DNA of 64,000 nucleotides from Rhizoclosmatium globosum (taxonomy: Eukaryota; Chytridiomycota; Chytridiomycetes; Chytridiales; Chytriomycetaceae). Under the pieces are notes generated by a model. That model did not search any database. It was not told the origin of the DNA and saw nothing but the letters and a program-made list of their open reading frames with translations. The stretch spans positions 248,001 to 312,000 of the forward strand of contig MCGO01000025.1 in NCBI GenBank assembly GCA_002104985.1, given 5' to 3'. Positions 22,927 through 35,500 of this stretch are shown here, piece by piece; position 1 is the stretch's first letter; every line of letters starts with the position of its first letter. A program made the position numbers and the translations under genes.

Positions 22927-24490
22927 GACTTCAACCCGTACAGCCTAACCGTGTTGTCCTTTGAGCCTACCGAAATAAAATGAGTATGTAATTGAAGAAA
23001 AAAGTCATAATTTCACCAGTGAGGATTTTATCATCCATATAACTGAAAGCGCAACTGAACACATCATCTGAGTGACCATCTAAAGTCTGTGTGTAGCACA
23101 AGTAAGCAAATCGTGTGCTTATTCATAGTCACATACTTGTAAACAGGCTCCTGTGGTTGCACTCCATATTTTGCTTGTATGATCACGACTGGCAGTGAGA
23201 ACTCGGTCACCATGCGAATTGAACGCAACCTAAGCAAAGTGTTGAATGACGATTTCGTGAACTCGGTACGGCCGCGTACCTTTGAAATTTCATTCTCGTG
23301 CCCTTTAAGAATATGAACACATTTGTAAGACTCAAGATCGTATACTCGTGCGGTGCAATCAGCCGAAACCGTGACGACTCGATTTCCGGATGGATTTATT
23401 GCAAGATCAAGAACTTCATCGCTGTGTCCACTGAATGTATATTCGCATTTGCCTGTCGTTGTGTTCCATAACTTTGCTGTTCCATCCATGGAACTGCTAA
23501 CGATCTTGTCACCAGTAAAATTAAAGTGCATGGCCGTTATCTCGCTTCGGTGGCCAATACATGAATGTAAGTTCTTTGCTCCACGGAAATCCCAAATGTT
23601 AACTGTGGAATCAAAAGAACCTGTTGCCAACAAATCTCCAGTATTTGAAAACTCTAAAGAAATGACTTCAGAGGAGTGTCCCTAAGTTTAAGGTTGAGCT
23701 TTTGACTGTATTCCTATGTTTTAGACTCACTCGGAGCTTAGAGATCTCATTTCCAGATCGTACATCCCAAAGAACACAGTGATTATCCATTCCTCCAGTT
23801 GCGATAACATTGCTGGTGGAATCAAAAGAAAGACATACTATCTCTGCTGAATGACCGCGGAAGGTATGCCAGCACTGTGCAGTTTCTACAGACCACAATT
23901 TGGCAGTTTTATCGAAGGATCCCGTGATAACTTTATCGCTGGAGTTCAAGTGTGTTAAAAGATATCTAAAAACAGCAATTAAATACAAACCCGAAAGGAT
24001 TATTGAACGCGAGCCCATAAACTACATTCTGATGGCCAACGAATGACCTCAGTTCCTTTCCTGTCTCTGTGTTGAATAACTTGCAGGTTCTATCGTAACT
24101 TCCTGTCACGAATTTGTCGCCAGATTTATTGAATGCACAGTTGGTCATGGGCATACTATGTGTTGCGATTTCTTTTTCAAACGAGTAGGTTGTTGTTTGA
24201 TCAGAGTAGGAGTTGAGCTTCTCGAACATTCGAGACAATAATCCATGTACATGGGTAAATCTACTCTGACTGAGGTGTTCTTGTTTTAGAATTTGCGTTG
24301 TAATAGCATCAACAGATGATGCATTTTTGAAGGCGGACGCGACGTCAACTTCTCTGTACTTCACTTCTCCCAGGACGGGATCCAGAAACTCTAATATTAT
24401 CGCTGGACTCGAATAAGTAAAACGAGAAGCTCGGGCAAACGGCTGTATACCTGGAGGAAAGTACCTGGCACGAATTGTCTTTAATTTCAT
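22911..24490 (-). CDS. Dynein assembly factor with WD repeats, DAW1/ODA16 homologue
   Basis: Adaptor that carries outer-arm dynein into motile cilia with the IFT-B complex. Seven exons: 24490-24451, 24402-23991, 23938-23731, 23681-23280, 23229-23137, 23086-23017 and 22966-22911, with introns 48-52 bp; 426 residues, close to the animal and algal proteins. The N-terminus [19 protein letters not shown] matches the conserved MKLK...RYYPPG start. Eight WD blades follow, with [23 protein letters not shown] and GHENEISK typical of DAW1. Its presence argues for a flagellated zoospore stage. All exon joins were checked and keep the frame. Confidence 0.93.
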
Positions 24491-24504
24491 TAAAAAAAAG
24501 GCCT

Positions 24505-25300
24505 ATGTTTTCTGGACCCATCCGAGGAGGGTAAGTTACAGATTCTTTTCTGACGCAGTTACAGGATGGCAATGATCAACACATACTAAGATAGCTTCTA
24601 GTAACCGCGGTGGAACAGGTCTTTTCAAATGGGACGACGTCAAAGACGATAAACACAGAGAGAACTACTTGGGCCACTCTATCAATGCGCCAGTAGGAAG
24701 ATGGCAAAAGGGGAAAGACTTGGTGAGTTGCTCAACTGCGCACCCTCTTTGAACTAAACTGGAAACAAGGGCTGGTATTCAAAAGACAAGGAGGATGGTT
24801 CCGGTGGAATACATGTGGATCAAAAAGAAGTTCGCGACATTAAGACGTTGGAGGCTGAGGCAATGGCAGAGGCGTTGGGATTGAGAGTTAAGAAGACTGG
24901 AAAGTCAAATGTTTCGCAGGCTGAAATACAGCGGCTATTAAAACTTGATACGGCGCAAGAAGAAGCTGCTACTGATGAGACTGTCAAAGCGAAAGGATTA
25001 GGGTTTGGAAGGTGAGTTTGGTTTTGAAACCCTCTTCCAAGCCAATGCTCTTGTAATAGATATGACACGGCTACATACAAAGCGAAAGCATTAAGTAATG
25101 AAAGTGAGAGTTCGTCAGAAGAGGATGATGGGGAATTCCAAGCTCGTGGAACAAAACGCCAAAATGATGACAATCTTGAACAGTTGAAGGAGAAGAAAGT
25201 CAAGAAGGAGAAGAGAGAGAAAAAGGAGAAGAAAGAAAAGAGAGCAAAGAAAGAGAAGAAAGCAAAGAAAGCAAAGAAGGAAAGAAGCGATAATAAATAA
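24505..25300 (+). CDS. MMTAG2 (C1orf35)-like nuclear protein with Lys/Glu-rich tail
   Basis: Exons 24505-24530, 24602-24722, 24770-25011 and 25060-25300 give 209 residues. The N-terminus ([13 protein letters not shown], then [19 protein letters not shown] and [12 protein letters not shown]) matches the multiple-myeloma tumour-associated protein 2 family. The C-terminus is a long run of Lys-Glu-Lys repeats, probably a nucleolar targeting tail. The first intron (71 bp) carries a textbook TACTAAG branch site. The start lies 14 bp from the DAW1 start on the other strand, so the two genes share a bidirectional promoter of almost no length. Molecular function of the family is unknown. Confidence 0.8.
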
Positions 25301-25321
25301 TACATTATTTTATGTGATTTT

Positions 25322-26283
25322 TCACCAGTCGTCCTGCATATAATGATCCTCCTGATCTTCTTCACTATCAGGGTAATCATTTCGATAATCGTCTTCGGCA
25401 TTCGAGTCCTGTTAAAATGTCAATCAAACACTGCCTATTCCGAATTCAATGGCAAACCTCGTCATCCTCAAAACGATCATCGTTGTCGTTATCGTCATCG
25501 AAATAAAGTGCCTCTTCCTCTTCCAGCTCACTGATGATGATTAGTACAGACTCTATAGAGTCGAGGATTGCAAACTTACATCGCGATGGCTCCATTTGAA
25601 TCAAAAATAAGACTTTCTGACTGCGCCTTTTCGTCTAAAAAGTACACATCGTAAACATAGTTCGTGGTTTCATCCGATATCTCCATTGCATTCTGCTGCG
25701 AACTGTGCTGACCGTTCAAAACCTCCACTATAACAACCTTCGAACATACTATTCTTGCATCATGGCTCTTACAGCAGCTGGAATCTGTTCCTCTTCACTG
25801 CTCAAATCTTTTGCCAGATCCATTACTTTCAATTCGCTTCCGTTCGCAGTGCGCATTCGATTGTGTGATAGGACCTTGAAACGAGGCTGCTGCCTTTGCT
25901 GCAAAACAGAATGAGCTGTTGCGCTCTGATGTGGTATGTGATTCAGCGATGTTGAAAGGCATTAGCAGTTTGAAAACAAACGAACTTTTGTGCTTGCTTT
26001 GGTCGCCATCACTCGAGGTATCATAAGCTTAGGATCCTGAAAACCAATTAGCAAAGCGAGTACGAGAGGAATCATTACATCTTCGATATGAGAGTTGCCG
26101 GTCGAGTGATGAAACTTAAACACCATTGAATCTGCAACATCCACCCCATCGACCTTCTTTGCCTTTTTCACGACTAACCAAGTTGGGTTAGAACCTCGTT
26201 TAATGAACCGGAGGCTCACCTAGGGTGGAAGGAACTAAATCTTCGAGGGCATCCAAACAACGCTTTACCCTTATGACCGACAT
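25322..26283 (-). CDS. Iwr1/SLC7A6OS-like RNA polymerase II nuclear import factor
   Basis: Starts ATG 26283 with SVIRVKRCLDALEDLV, the conserved Iwr1 N-terminus, followed by a 45-bp intron (gtgagc...ggttag). The second and third exons encode VVKKAKKVDGVDVADSMVFKF and DPKLMIPRVMATKAST. The C-terminal part has the family hallmark NYVYDVYFLDE, then acidic clusters and SNAEDDYRNDYPDSEED before the stop at 25322. Iwr1 escorts assembled RNA polymerase II into the nucleus through an N-terminal bipartite signal. The middle exons around 25590-25960 were not resolved base by base. It is convergent with the MMTAG2-like gene, 21 bp apart. Confidence 0.75.
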
Positions 26284-26612
26284 TTTTCGCCAGTCCTGAT
26301 TTCAAAAAAAGGAGGATAAAGAAAGAAAGAATAGATGGAAGCCATCAAGCTGTTACTCTGAGTATTTCTGGATCCAATGCCATTTCCATTCTGAGTAATC
26401 AATTCTGAAGATTCTGTCAAGGAAAAAATGGTTCCCTCCTTTCCTATTTTTCCTCAAAAGCGGTTCCAATATTTTCAAAGGGATCTAACGGACAGGTAAA
26501 GATGACAAATGAAATGTAAGTTGTGTTGGGACTCGATCGAAATCAAGGGACCTCAATTCAAACAATCACTTCAACGATTTATTGTCTATGGCATATTGGC
26601 AACATTCTAAAA
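26284..26612. other. Intergenic, 3' side of GPI-protein gene and 5' side of Iwr1
   Basis: A 329-bp spacer, moderately AT-rich. No gene or structural RNA is visible. Confidence 0.3.
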
Positions 26613-27020
26613 TCACATAATAAGCGCCAAGAGACCCGCAACAACGCCGGAGACCACAGCAGTCATAGAACCAGAGTACAAGTTCTTGGCTGCAGGTGCA
26701 ACATAAGCAGCAGTGTTTGCGGCAGGTGCAGTGTAGTTCTGAGAGGGAGGCTTGTAGTCACCTACATTAGCATCTGGTGAACCATAGACTCCGGTGCCCT
26801 TGTATGGGTTGTAGTTTCCAGATGCGTCGCCTCCGTACACGGTTGGTTGTGGAGCAAGGGTGGTAGCAGTCACACCGATAGTTGCTGTGACACCAGGGAA
26901 AGATGCACCAGCAAGTGTTGCTGTCGATAAGGGAGCAACAGTAGTGGCAGTTGGACAGTCCGTTGGCTTGGCGGAGACGGACGCAATAGCGGCAGCGAGG
27001 AAAAGGGCAGTGACTTGCAT
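26613..27020 (-). CDS. Small secreted, probably GPI-anchored Ala/Thr-rich protein
   Basis: Single exon of 135 residues. The signal peptide QVTALFLAAAIASVSA is followed by a Thr/Ala/Pro/Gly/Tyr-rich body with one Cys, likely O-glycosylated. The C-terminus ends in a small-residue site followed by a hydrophobic tail (YSGSMTAVVSGVVAGLLALIM), the organisation of a GPI-anchor signal. It is divergently transcribed from the subtilase gene. No family is recognised; a wall or plasma-membrane mannoprotein-like role is inferred. The opposite-strand open frame over the same bases is a shadow. Confidence 0.7.
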   Translation of the reverse strand: MQVTALFLAAAIASVSAKPTDCPTATTVAPLSTATLAGASFPGVTATIGVTATTLAPQPTVYGGDASGNYNPYKGTGVYGSPDANVGDYKPPSQNYTAPAANTAAYVAPAAKNLYSGSMTAVVSGVVAGLLALIM

Positions 27021-27514
27021 GGGAGTTACTTTTGCAACGATTTTACTGAAAGGTCATTCGCTTTGGAGGGCTTGTTTGGACTGATTTGTGGTGTGCCACC
27101 AAACCAATTTCAAAGCGTTTTTGACCAATTTTTCTTGGCAGTGGCGTCAGCTTTGTTTGGGCCAAGAGACATTCCAAAAAGAAAAAACTGCAGATTATGG
27201 TGTAACAACAGCTCTAGAAACTATTCCGTCATTAGTTAACCCACTTGAGAGCCGTTATCGAAGGTGGCGTCAATGATTTCTAAGTTACACACAAGATCTC
27301 AAACCTGAACAACCCATTCGCAAACATTGTGAACACGATCATGCGTCGTTTACTTGTTCAGATGGCATTTTTCATCTAGAGCTGATTCTCAACCCATTTG
27401 TAAAAGTCGAATGTGATATCACAGAAGGTGGCACAGAACAAGCCGAGGCTAGAGCTATAAGAAGATCGAACAGGGCTTACTCCAAAAAATCATCGTTTGT
27501 TCTCTCTCTTCTCA
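27021..27514. promoter_or_regulatory. Shared divergent promoter of the GPI-protein and subtilase genes
   Basis: The 494 bp between the two start codons must hold both promoters. GCTATAAGAAG at 27451, about 60 bp before the subtilase ATG, resembles a TATA box, and a pyrimidine-rich tract (TTCTCTCTCTTCTC) lies directly before the ATG. Specific factor sites cannot be named. Confidence 0.45.
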
Positions 27515-30481
27515 ATGCAGCTTGTCTCCATTTTGGCAGCACTTGGTGCTGTTTCAGTTGGTGTCTCAGCTCAAGCCCCCCGCACAGGTAAGGATCCCGT
27601 CTGACAGATTGTGCACAGTTCTTACAATTCTTTTTTGTTGCCAGGTGCTCCTATTGGAACCGTTGGAATCCTCCCATGTACCTTCTTCGTCGAATTCCCA
27701 ACATCTGTTGTCAATCCAGCTCAACAAGTCAAAGACCATTTTGCCAAGTTACCAAATGTCCAATACGCCTTGCGTACATCTTACAGCAACGACTTGGTCA
27801 GTTTTGCGTCATTTGAAATTCACGGCCGTTGTGGTGAGTCAAATTAAGAATCTCATCAGTTAAGATTGACTATTTGATGTAGATGAAGACGACGTTGCCA
27901 GCATTGGAGGAGCTATCCACTACCAAGCTGTGACTGAAAGACATCCGCCTAAGCCTGTAAAGGCCGTTGACCCACTTGCATCAGGAGGTCCCTTCGTTCA
28001 CAAGCAAGATCAAATTCATGATTTGACTGGGGTCAACAAAGCTCGTTCCGAGTTGGGTATTACCGGAAAAGGTGTCAAGGTCGCTGTTATCGATACTGGA
28101 GTCTATTATTTGCACCCAGCTTTGGGTGGTGGTTTTGGCCCCGGATTCAAGGTTGCTAAGGGATACGATTTTGTTGGTGACAGTTACAACGGAACTGCCG
28201 CATCTATCACCGAGAGCAATGACCCGTTTGACAATTGTTCTGAAGAATCTCACGGAACACATGTTTCGGGTATCATTGCCGCGGATGCCAGTAATATCAA
28301 AGACCCACTTTGGATTCCAGCGATTCCATTCACTGGTGTTGCCCCAGACGCTACTATTTACGCATACCGTGTTTTCGGTTGTCAAGGAAACGCTGGTAAT
28401 GATGTTATCACCAAGGCCATCTACATGGCTGCAGATGATGGTGCTGATGTGATCAACATGTCTCTTGGTGGTGGTCCATCTTTCAATGATGGGTCTGATT
28501 CCCTAGCTGTCAACAAGGTTGTTGCAGCTCATCAAATCGTCGTTGTCGCTGCTGCTGGTAATGATGGAAGCAATGGTCCGTTTTCTACGGGGTCTCCAGC
28601 CAATGCAGCTTCTGGAATCTCTGTTGCTTCCATTGATAATGGAGAAATGTACTCCAGCATTGGTGGAACAATTGATGGTGAAACTTATCCTGCATCTGTA
28701 AGTATCCTTGAGACAACTCACCTTGCAGACGGACAGACCCTTGAGCTCGTTGCTTGGAGTAAGTGCTATTGAAGTTTTCCATTGTACGTTGCTAATAATA
28801 ATTGTAAGATTTGACTGGGGCTGCAGATCCAAACAATATCAATGATGGATGCTTTGATCCAGTTAACGACGTCTCAGGAAAAGCAGCCTTCATGCGTTGG
28901 GGAAGCGGCTGTGGATCTGGTACTCGATGCTTCAACGCCTTCAACAATGGAGCAGTGGCTTGCATCATTGCGTACAACAAGCCAACCGTCGATATCAAAA
29001 TCAATGGGTATCCTGATATCCCAGGAATGTTACTTCCACAAGAAGCTGGTGACAAAATTGTTGCGCTGATGCAGGCTGGAAAGACTGTCAACCTCACTGC
29101 AACTTTCCACGTATTTGCATCAAAACTTCAGACTGGTGGAACTCTTTCTTCGTTCTCATCCCCAGGATTGGACTTGGAACTCAACTTCAAGCCTGAAATT
29201 GCTGCAATTGGTGGACATGTTCTGTCCACCGTCTCACCACACGCTGCAGCAGTCCAAAATTCTCCAGAAAACTACATGGACTACAGTGGTACTTCCATGG
29301 CTACGCCATACACTGCAGGAGTTGCTGCATTGTTAATTCAAAAGCGGGGAAAGCTCCCCGCCGCAACATTCAAAACTTATCTCCTGAATTCTGCCAAGCC
29401 TGCTCCTATTTTCAACACTTCATTGACCAACTCTCCATCCTACCAAGGTGCTGGTTTGGTTGACGCGTTTGGCGCAGCCAGTACTCAAACGCTCATCACT
29501 CCTCCGTCCATTGCTCTAAATGACACAGTTAACATCAAGGATCATTATACGATTACGATCACCAACAATTACACAGTTGACGTCACTTATGCCCTTCAGT
29601 CTAAGACTGCCGCCACTTCTACTCAGTACCTCGTCGGTGATGACTTCCCAGAAGATCAATCTGGTACTCTCTTGACCAATGACCAGCATGCCACTGTCAC
29701 TTTCCTCTCAAACACTTGTAGTGAAGAGGACACAACTGGTACCAAAAAAGTGTTGGTTCCCGCTGGAAAATCTGTTGACGTTGATATCAAGTTCACCCCA
29801 TCTGCTCTTTCGCCGGCTGGCAACTTGCCAGTCTACGGAGGCTATATTTCAGTCACCAATTCTGTGGATGAGTCTTCTTTGTCAATTCCATACGCTGGAG
29901 TGATTGGATCTTGGAAAGACAAGCCATTCTGGTCAAGAAACTCTACCAGTTTGTTGAACCAGTGGTTGCGTGTTCTACTCAAGTCCAACAAGATTCAAAC
30001 TGCTGCAACTGGTCTTTACAGTGACTTGTCTTTCTCCCCTCTTGCTGCCAACCAAGTCGTCAATGGAACACAAGCGGCATTTGTCTTAGCCATTCCAACA
30101 TACACTTCCAGACAGGCTTCCATTGTTGTGGAATACAAGGGAGGAGATAATGCTATGGTTGCGGCTGGATTTACTTCCAACATTGCTTACATTCAGATGG
30201 TTGACATTAAGGCTCAGAGTGACTTTGGACCAGCGTACTGGCAACCGTTCCAAAGAACATCTTACCAGGATGGACAAAGTGTTCTGTCCAACACAATTTA
30301 CGCTTGGGATGGAACCGGATACAACTTTGACACCAATACTACATTGCCTGGGGATGTCAATATGCAATTACCATCTGGTAACTTTATCATGCGATTCTTG
30401 GCTCTCAAAAACTTTGGCGATATCTCCAAGCCAGCTGATTGGGATGTTCTCGAGACTGTCCCATTCACTCTTGTTTTCTAA
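27515..30481 (+). CDS. Secreted subtilisin-like serine protease (S8, with PA insert)
   Basis: Exons 27515-27587, 27645-27833, 27883-28758 and 28809-30481 give 936 residues. The signal peptide is QLVSILAALGAVSVGVSA, followed by an I9-like propeptide of about 110 residues. Catalytic triad: Asp in VAVIDTG, His in SHGTHVSG, Ser in GTSMATP; oxyanion Asn in AAGNDG. A protease-associated (PA) domain lies between His and Ser (about GCFDPVNDVSGKAAF to GMLLPQEAGD). The C-terminal third is Fn3/Ig-like strands with many N-glycosylation sites. This is the minor-extracellular-protease (Vpr-like) architecture common in fungi. Likely role is extracellular protein digestion. All joins keep frame. Confidence 0.95.
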
Positions 30482-33400
30482 GCGTGTTCCCTTCATTTTC
30501 TTAGAAAGATATGTCTCTAGAGTATGAAATAAAATAGCTATTGCTGAATAATTTAAGCTTAAGGGGAAAAAGGCAGAGCAAAAGGCAGGCAAAAGGCGTC
30601 AATCCAAGAAGACTTCCGATATCATGAAACTCGTCAAATTTTTTCAAGAGGAGGAGGAGAAGGATGTAAACTTTGAGTTGTTTGACAGAATGGAGTTTAT
30701 TGCTTTAATGTTGTTTCGGCAGGAAGGTCCCCAATCGTAGCTCACGGAATACATTGCGCGTACAAAGACCTTGACGACGCGCAGATTCGAAACCTTCGAT
30801 TTAAATCTCTCTCTCAAGGACTCTTGAAGCTAATTCCTTGCTGGACTACTCCCTTGCTGCCTGGAACACAATTTTGTCAGCTCTTCCAGCACTATTGTCT
30901 GTTTTGTTCAAAATCGGATTTTTGCGTTCTTTTTTGATCCGAGTCTTCCGAGGTTTTTGTATTCACGCATACTTGCCATACACCTCAGGGCTGCAGCTAA
31001 AAGCAGGATCAAAGTAAAGGCATTTTGTTTATATATGTTTATTTATGTCTTACTTCATGGAAGTCAAACGAGGCCATCTAGTCCACCTTTTTGAGAAGTC
31101 GAAATATATCAATCAGCCAAAGTTCCAGTTCCATTAATTGGTCAAGATTCGCATTTAAAAAAGAATAGTTTCGAATTGTAGAATGTTAGTAACACGCTTG
31201 ATTTATTCATTGTCTTTCGGGATATTCGGAATCAAGTTAGTGGAGGAGCTAGGATCCTGGCATCTGATTGGTTGACGCAGGTTTCCATCTCCTTTTTCTG
31301 CGCGCAGATTTTCTGCTCAAAGTTTGATTTGGCGCTGCGCGCGCAATAACTGATGAAAAAAAAAAAGATGGAGAAGTGAAAAATGGGGTCAGAAAACCAT
31401 TCGCAAAAAAGAAAACAGTCCATCAGGTTTGTTCTCGTTTCACCCCTTACCCAGCATCGAGTGGCGAGCAGAGTGAGGAAATCTTTGGTAGACATACTGC
31501 GCGGAGCACGACGCCGTGAGTGTGCGAGTTGTTAGACTGCATCTCCGACTTTCACAGTTGTTGAGAAACAATCTTCACTGCTTCGACCTCACTCTGTCTC
31601 TCCAACATCGTTAAGACAAGCCTCTGTCTATCCGTACTTTTCAAAGGACGTTTGATCCGGATGTGCTCAGTACTCAACAACAAATGGTGACCTCAAGGCG
31701 AATCTGACTGCTTTACTTGCTTCCTCTGCTCGTCTCCACTTTTCTATTCGTCAGTCTAATGAATCTGGTGTTTCTGAATAGATGTCTTCATAATCGTGGT
31801 TTTCTCTTTTCACCCCCTTTCATAAGGTAAATCACATTGTCCTTCTTTCAACACAACTCTCTATACTGGATCGAAAAGATTACATACCTTGAATATAATC
31901 TGTCAATCCCATGAAACTTGGGTTGAGCGCTTAAACAGCGCACACCTTACGTGTTTAGAACTTCATACTCTTAAATGATCGTTTTTCAGCTTTCCTCTTC
32001 CTCCTTCCATGTTTCTTTTTATCCGCAGGTTTTCTAACTCTTAACGTTTCAGATTTTTCGACATGATGTATGAAACAAAGTGCAACTCCGACGCCTTTCT
32101 TTCACTCTCTGAGTTTCCTCCATCTCCTTCCCATATATTTTAACGATTTGTGGATGCGTGGGGTTAGCCCACGCCTTCGTCATCTTGAAAGTGGGTGATG
32201 ATGAACGGAGCCACAATAGATCTACATTCCGCTGATAACAAGACTTAGCGCAAACTATTCCGTGTGTGTGCAAGTAAGAAAATTTGGAGATATCGTTTGA
32301 ACCCAACTTCGCTGTTTTTTTATCATTCCTTCATCATCCAAATTTTAAATAAACATAGTTCATTATAAAATTAATGGATGAGAAAAGAGTAATAGAAAAT
32401 CTGCAAATACTTTCAAATTTAAGTGCCTTAATGAGTTAAAAAAGTCCCTTTACCATCATAGAAATAATATAAGTAGTGTCTGAAACACGTAGGAACAGTT
32501 TGAATGACTCATAATGAGCCTTGACTTTCAATTTGGTTAGTATTGTTACCCGAGAAGGAGTATTCAATAATTCTGAGCCCAAATAGTATTTCATCTATTT
32601 TGAGTCTAATAAATAATTAGTTGCACTTGCAATTAGAATTAGTTATTGTTCACAATTTAAATCTAAAACTTGTGAACAACCTCATCACTTTCAAAAGTAG
32701 AATCCCTTGCATTAATGTATAGGGCATATGCTTTGACTGAGATATTAGTAACTTTGTAAATAACAGAATGTTCTTGTGGCATACTGATTGCTGTAGCCAT
32801 TCTTCCTATAATTCAAGTTTGGTGGTTGTTGCAGAAACCTATTATCTTATGAATAGACTCTGAGGTGGTCATTTATTGAATGATTGTGCTTTAATTGTGC
32901 TGTGTTCCTATTAAATGACTTTTACAAACTACTGAATCACATTTAAATATGGGAACATTGGAGTTTTTTTAGTGATCCTGAAAAATCTGAGCCACTCCGG
33001 TTATTGAGACATTAACTATCAAACCAAATTTGTATGGACCAGAGCCTGGGAGCCACCATGATTTGTATCTTCTTTGCCTGGGAGCACCATGAATTGTATC
33101 TTCATTAGATCCGCCTACGGCTTGAAGGAATGTATGGTTTGACTTTTCAGTTGAGCCAAATAAAGGCAAAGGAGGAGGACAAGTAATCTATTAATCAGTT
33201 ATCAGTTATTGTGGCGGGAGCGCCAAAATGGATTTTCGGTTTTATAGTTCCCAGGGGTACGGCAAAAGAGTTGCTGGATCAAATGAAAAATTGAAAAACG
33301 AGGAAATGGCAAAATCAATAGTGACCCCTCCTTTCGAGGTCGCCACTCAAGCAGGAGTAATTGAGAGGCGCTCAAACTTTGTATATGTGCTGACATATGA

Positions 33401-33982
33401 CAGTTTAGTGGGTTGCGCATTTTAAATTAAAGAATTGGAAGAAATTAAGAAAAGTTGTCTTCAAACTGTACCTACTCCTGCATTTCTGCTCCAATCAACT
33501 GAATCTTTTTTTCAGTCTGTGCAAAACAAATCGAACTATGCATTCAACTGTGTGGCAATGTACGCAAACCAAGAAGTCAAGGGAAAACTGGCAATGAGCC
33601 CAAACCATTCAACTGATCCCCTCCCACCATTATCCTTCAATCACCTCCTTAACACAGCAATCAAAATCAAGGCCAAGACTTATTTGCAGACAAAATGGGA
33701 CAGTTAGGCAAAATCTGTGCAGTACTGAGAAACAGATAAAATGAAGGTAGGTCTGGGCGTTTTATTCCCAAAAATATATGCTTATTCATCCAATAAATCT
33801 ATTTTCTTCTTTTGTCTTGCCTTTGTTGGGTGACTTTGATTCAACTTTGATGTTCTGCGCATTTTTGGTGTTATCATTTTTTTGGTGGATTGCCGATCCC
33901 TTGTGTAGTTCCCCCAAATCTGTTCCTCCCGACGCTCACACCGTTCCTCGGCATGCCTCCCCATACCCTACAATACCCAATA
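30482..33982. other. Gene-poor AT-rich stretch at the left of the accessory island
   Basis: No gene is supported. Open frames are short and unlike known families. The first 120 bp include the subtilase polyadenylation region (AATAAAATAG near 30526). A minus-strand frame at 32969-33169 has the feel of a decayed transposase strand (YKFGLIVNVSITG) but no catalytic residue can be placed. From 32340 to 32950 the sequence is about three-quarters A+T. Confidence 0.45.
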
Positions 33983-34363
33983 ACTAGTCAGTAGCAGTCT
34001 GTCCAGTGTTTCTAGTTATCAGGAAGGGTGAATTAATGTGTGGTTTCTCAGCTGTCTCCCAAAGCTGTCTCCACGGCCAACAACAAACCAACCCAGCAAC
34101 TGCTGCCCAACGCCAGTAGCGACGTGTTTATTATGTGTTTGTGAAAAGAAAGAATGGGGTTCTAACACTCTTGGCTCTCTCCTCTCCTTGCACCCCAGAC
34201 CCACCACAACCCTCACAATTGACTTTCAGAGGTATGTTAACCTATTCTGGAACTTTGTTGTTGGTTGTGGAGACAGCTGAAAGAGACAGCTGAGAAACCA
34301 CACGTTAATTCACCCTTCCTGACAACTAGAAACACTAAATAGACCACTATTTACTTACTAGTA
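33983..34363. repeat. Palindromic MITE-like element with about 110-bp inverted arms
   Basis: The left arm (33983-34095) and right arm (about 34240-34363) are inverted copies. The best block is the segment around GTGTTTCTAGTTRTCAGGAA at 34007 and its complement ending at 34336, followed inward by near-identical GTGTGGTTTCTCAGCTGTCT and CAGCTGTCTCCAC blocks. The outer ends share ACTAGT. The loop of about 145 bp has no coding frame. A target duplication is not clear. The structure fits a foldback or miniature inverted-repeat element mobilised by a DNA transposase elsewhere. Confidence 0.75.
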
Positions 34364-34921
34364 GGTGCAAGAGGGTCGGGGGAGCCGGTGTCATGGAAAG
34401 GGGACAATGGGGTGGACAAGCAATGTGTAATATAAAGAACAATTTATCCTATTTGGCCTGGAACCACAATAACTCTCCAACATGCAAACTTTCTGCAAGC
34501 AATCTAACCAAATAAGCACGGCACCGTGAATCGTATGGGCAATGTATTACTGTGAATTACAGAGCAAGTTACCAATTAACGGCAACTACCAAAAGACGCC
34601 AGTGTTACAAGATGTGGCTCAAACCCAGGACCGTCGGCGTGTACATCTTGCTCAGTGCCACTATACTAGAAGCGCTCAATGCGAGAGGTTAATAAGAAGA
34701 AACGAGGGTATTTGGTTGAGGAAGAACTTCAAACACTACCACACTTCTTCTCCTATCCTTCCCTGACAATCAACCCGCAAAATCGAATATAAAAAGGAAT
34801 TCTTTATTTACAATTACAAGAAAGTCAAGTCAAGGAAAACGTTGCTGATTCTTTAGTGTGTACATCGTTGTTGTGTGGACCACAACTTCACAAGTAAGAG
34901 TTCTGCATTCCATGTGGTGGT

Positions 34922-35500
34922 TCAAAGGCACCTGAAACGTTCCTTGTACCACGTGAGGTAAGCAAAGGAGTGTTCAACTACAACACGCTTGACAGAATGT
35001 ATTGCATTGTAGGCGTTCTGGAATTGTGTGAGTAGTGGCCCATTGGCAGCTCGCTTGAAAGGCACAATTAGGTGTAGCTGTTGTCCACAGAGTCCCACAA
35101 ATCCCTTGTCAGCCAGTATCAGTTCTCCTGGAGCCAGGGTTGGATGGTCTCGGACGTACATGCTCATGTCATGAACAGCACCTTTTAGATCCTCATCTCC
35201 CCAAACACAGGCTCACTCACCTTCTTCAGTCAAGCATTGTACCTTGACACAGTGCCGTTTGTACTTTCCAGAGTAGAAGCAACGCTGAGACTGTTTTGGG
35301 CGCTGGATGTAAACCTATGAAAGAGAGATTAGAATTAGAGATGAGGAGGAGAAGAAACTCACTGGAAAGGCATCAAGGTTGAGTCTTTGTCGCAAATCAA
35401 AGGACCCATCTGTGGTATTGTTATCGTTACCCCAAAATGCGTCCCAAGCAGCCTCCAACTCATCAACAATGCCTCCAAGTACATAATCCCAAGCTTGACT
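34922..35500 (-). pseudogene. Relic of a PIF/Harbinger-type (DDE_Tnp_4) transposase
   Basis: Reading the minus strand, a DDE_4-like order appears: IQRPKQSQRCFYSGKYKRHCVK (the post-first-Asp strand), a GAVHDMSMY segment, ILADKGFVG with the second Asp, and VVVEHSFAYLTWYK with the catalytic Glu. The frame is interrupted by stops near 35215 and by an apparent intron near 35318-35370. The first Asp and the N-terminal helix-turn-helix are not identifiable. Harbinger elements normally encode a second MYB-like protein; the neighbouring plus-strand gene might be such a partner, but it has no clear MYB domain. No matching terminal repeats were found. Confidence 0.65.

Noticed and set aside
26860..27239. 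Plus-strand frames opposite the GPI-anchored protein
   Set aside because: They mirror the Ala/Thr codons of the real gene and lack features of their own.
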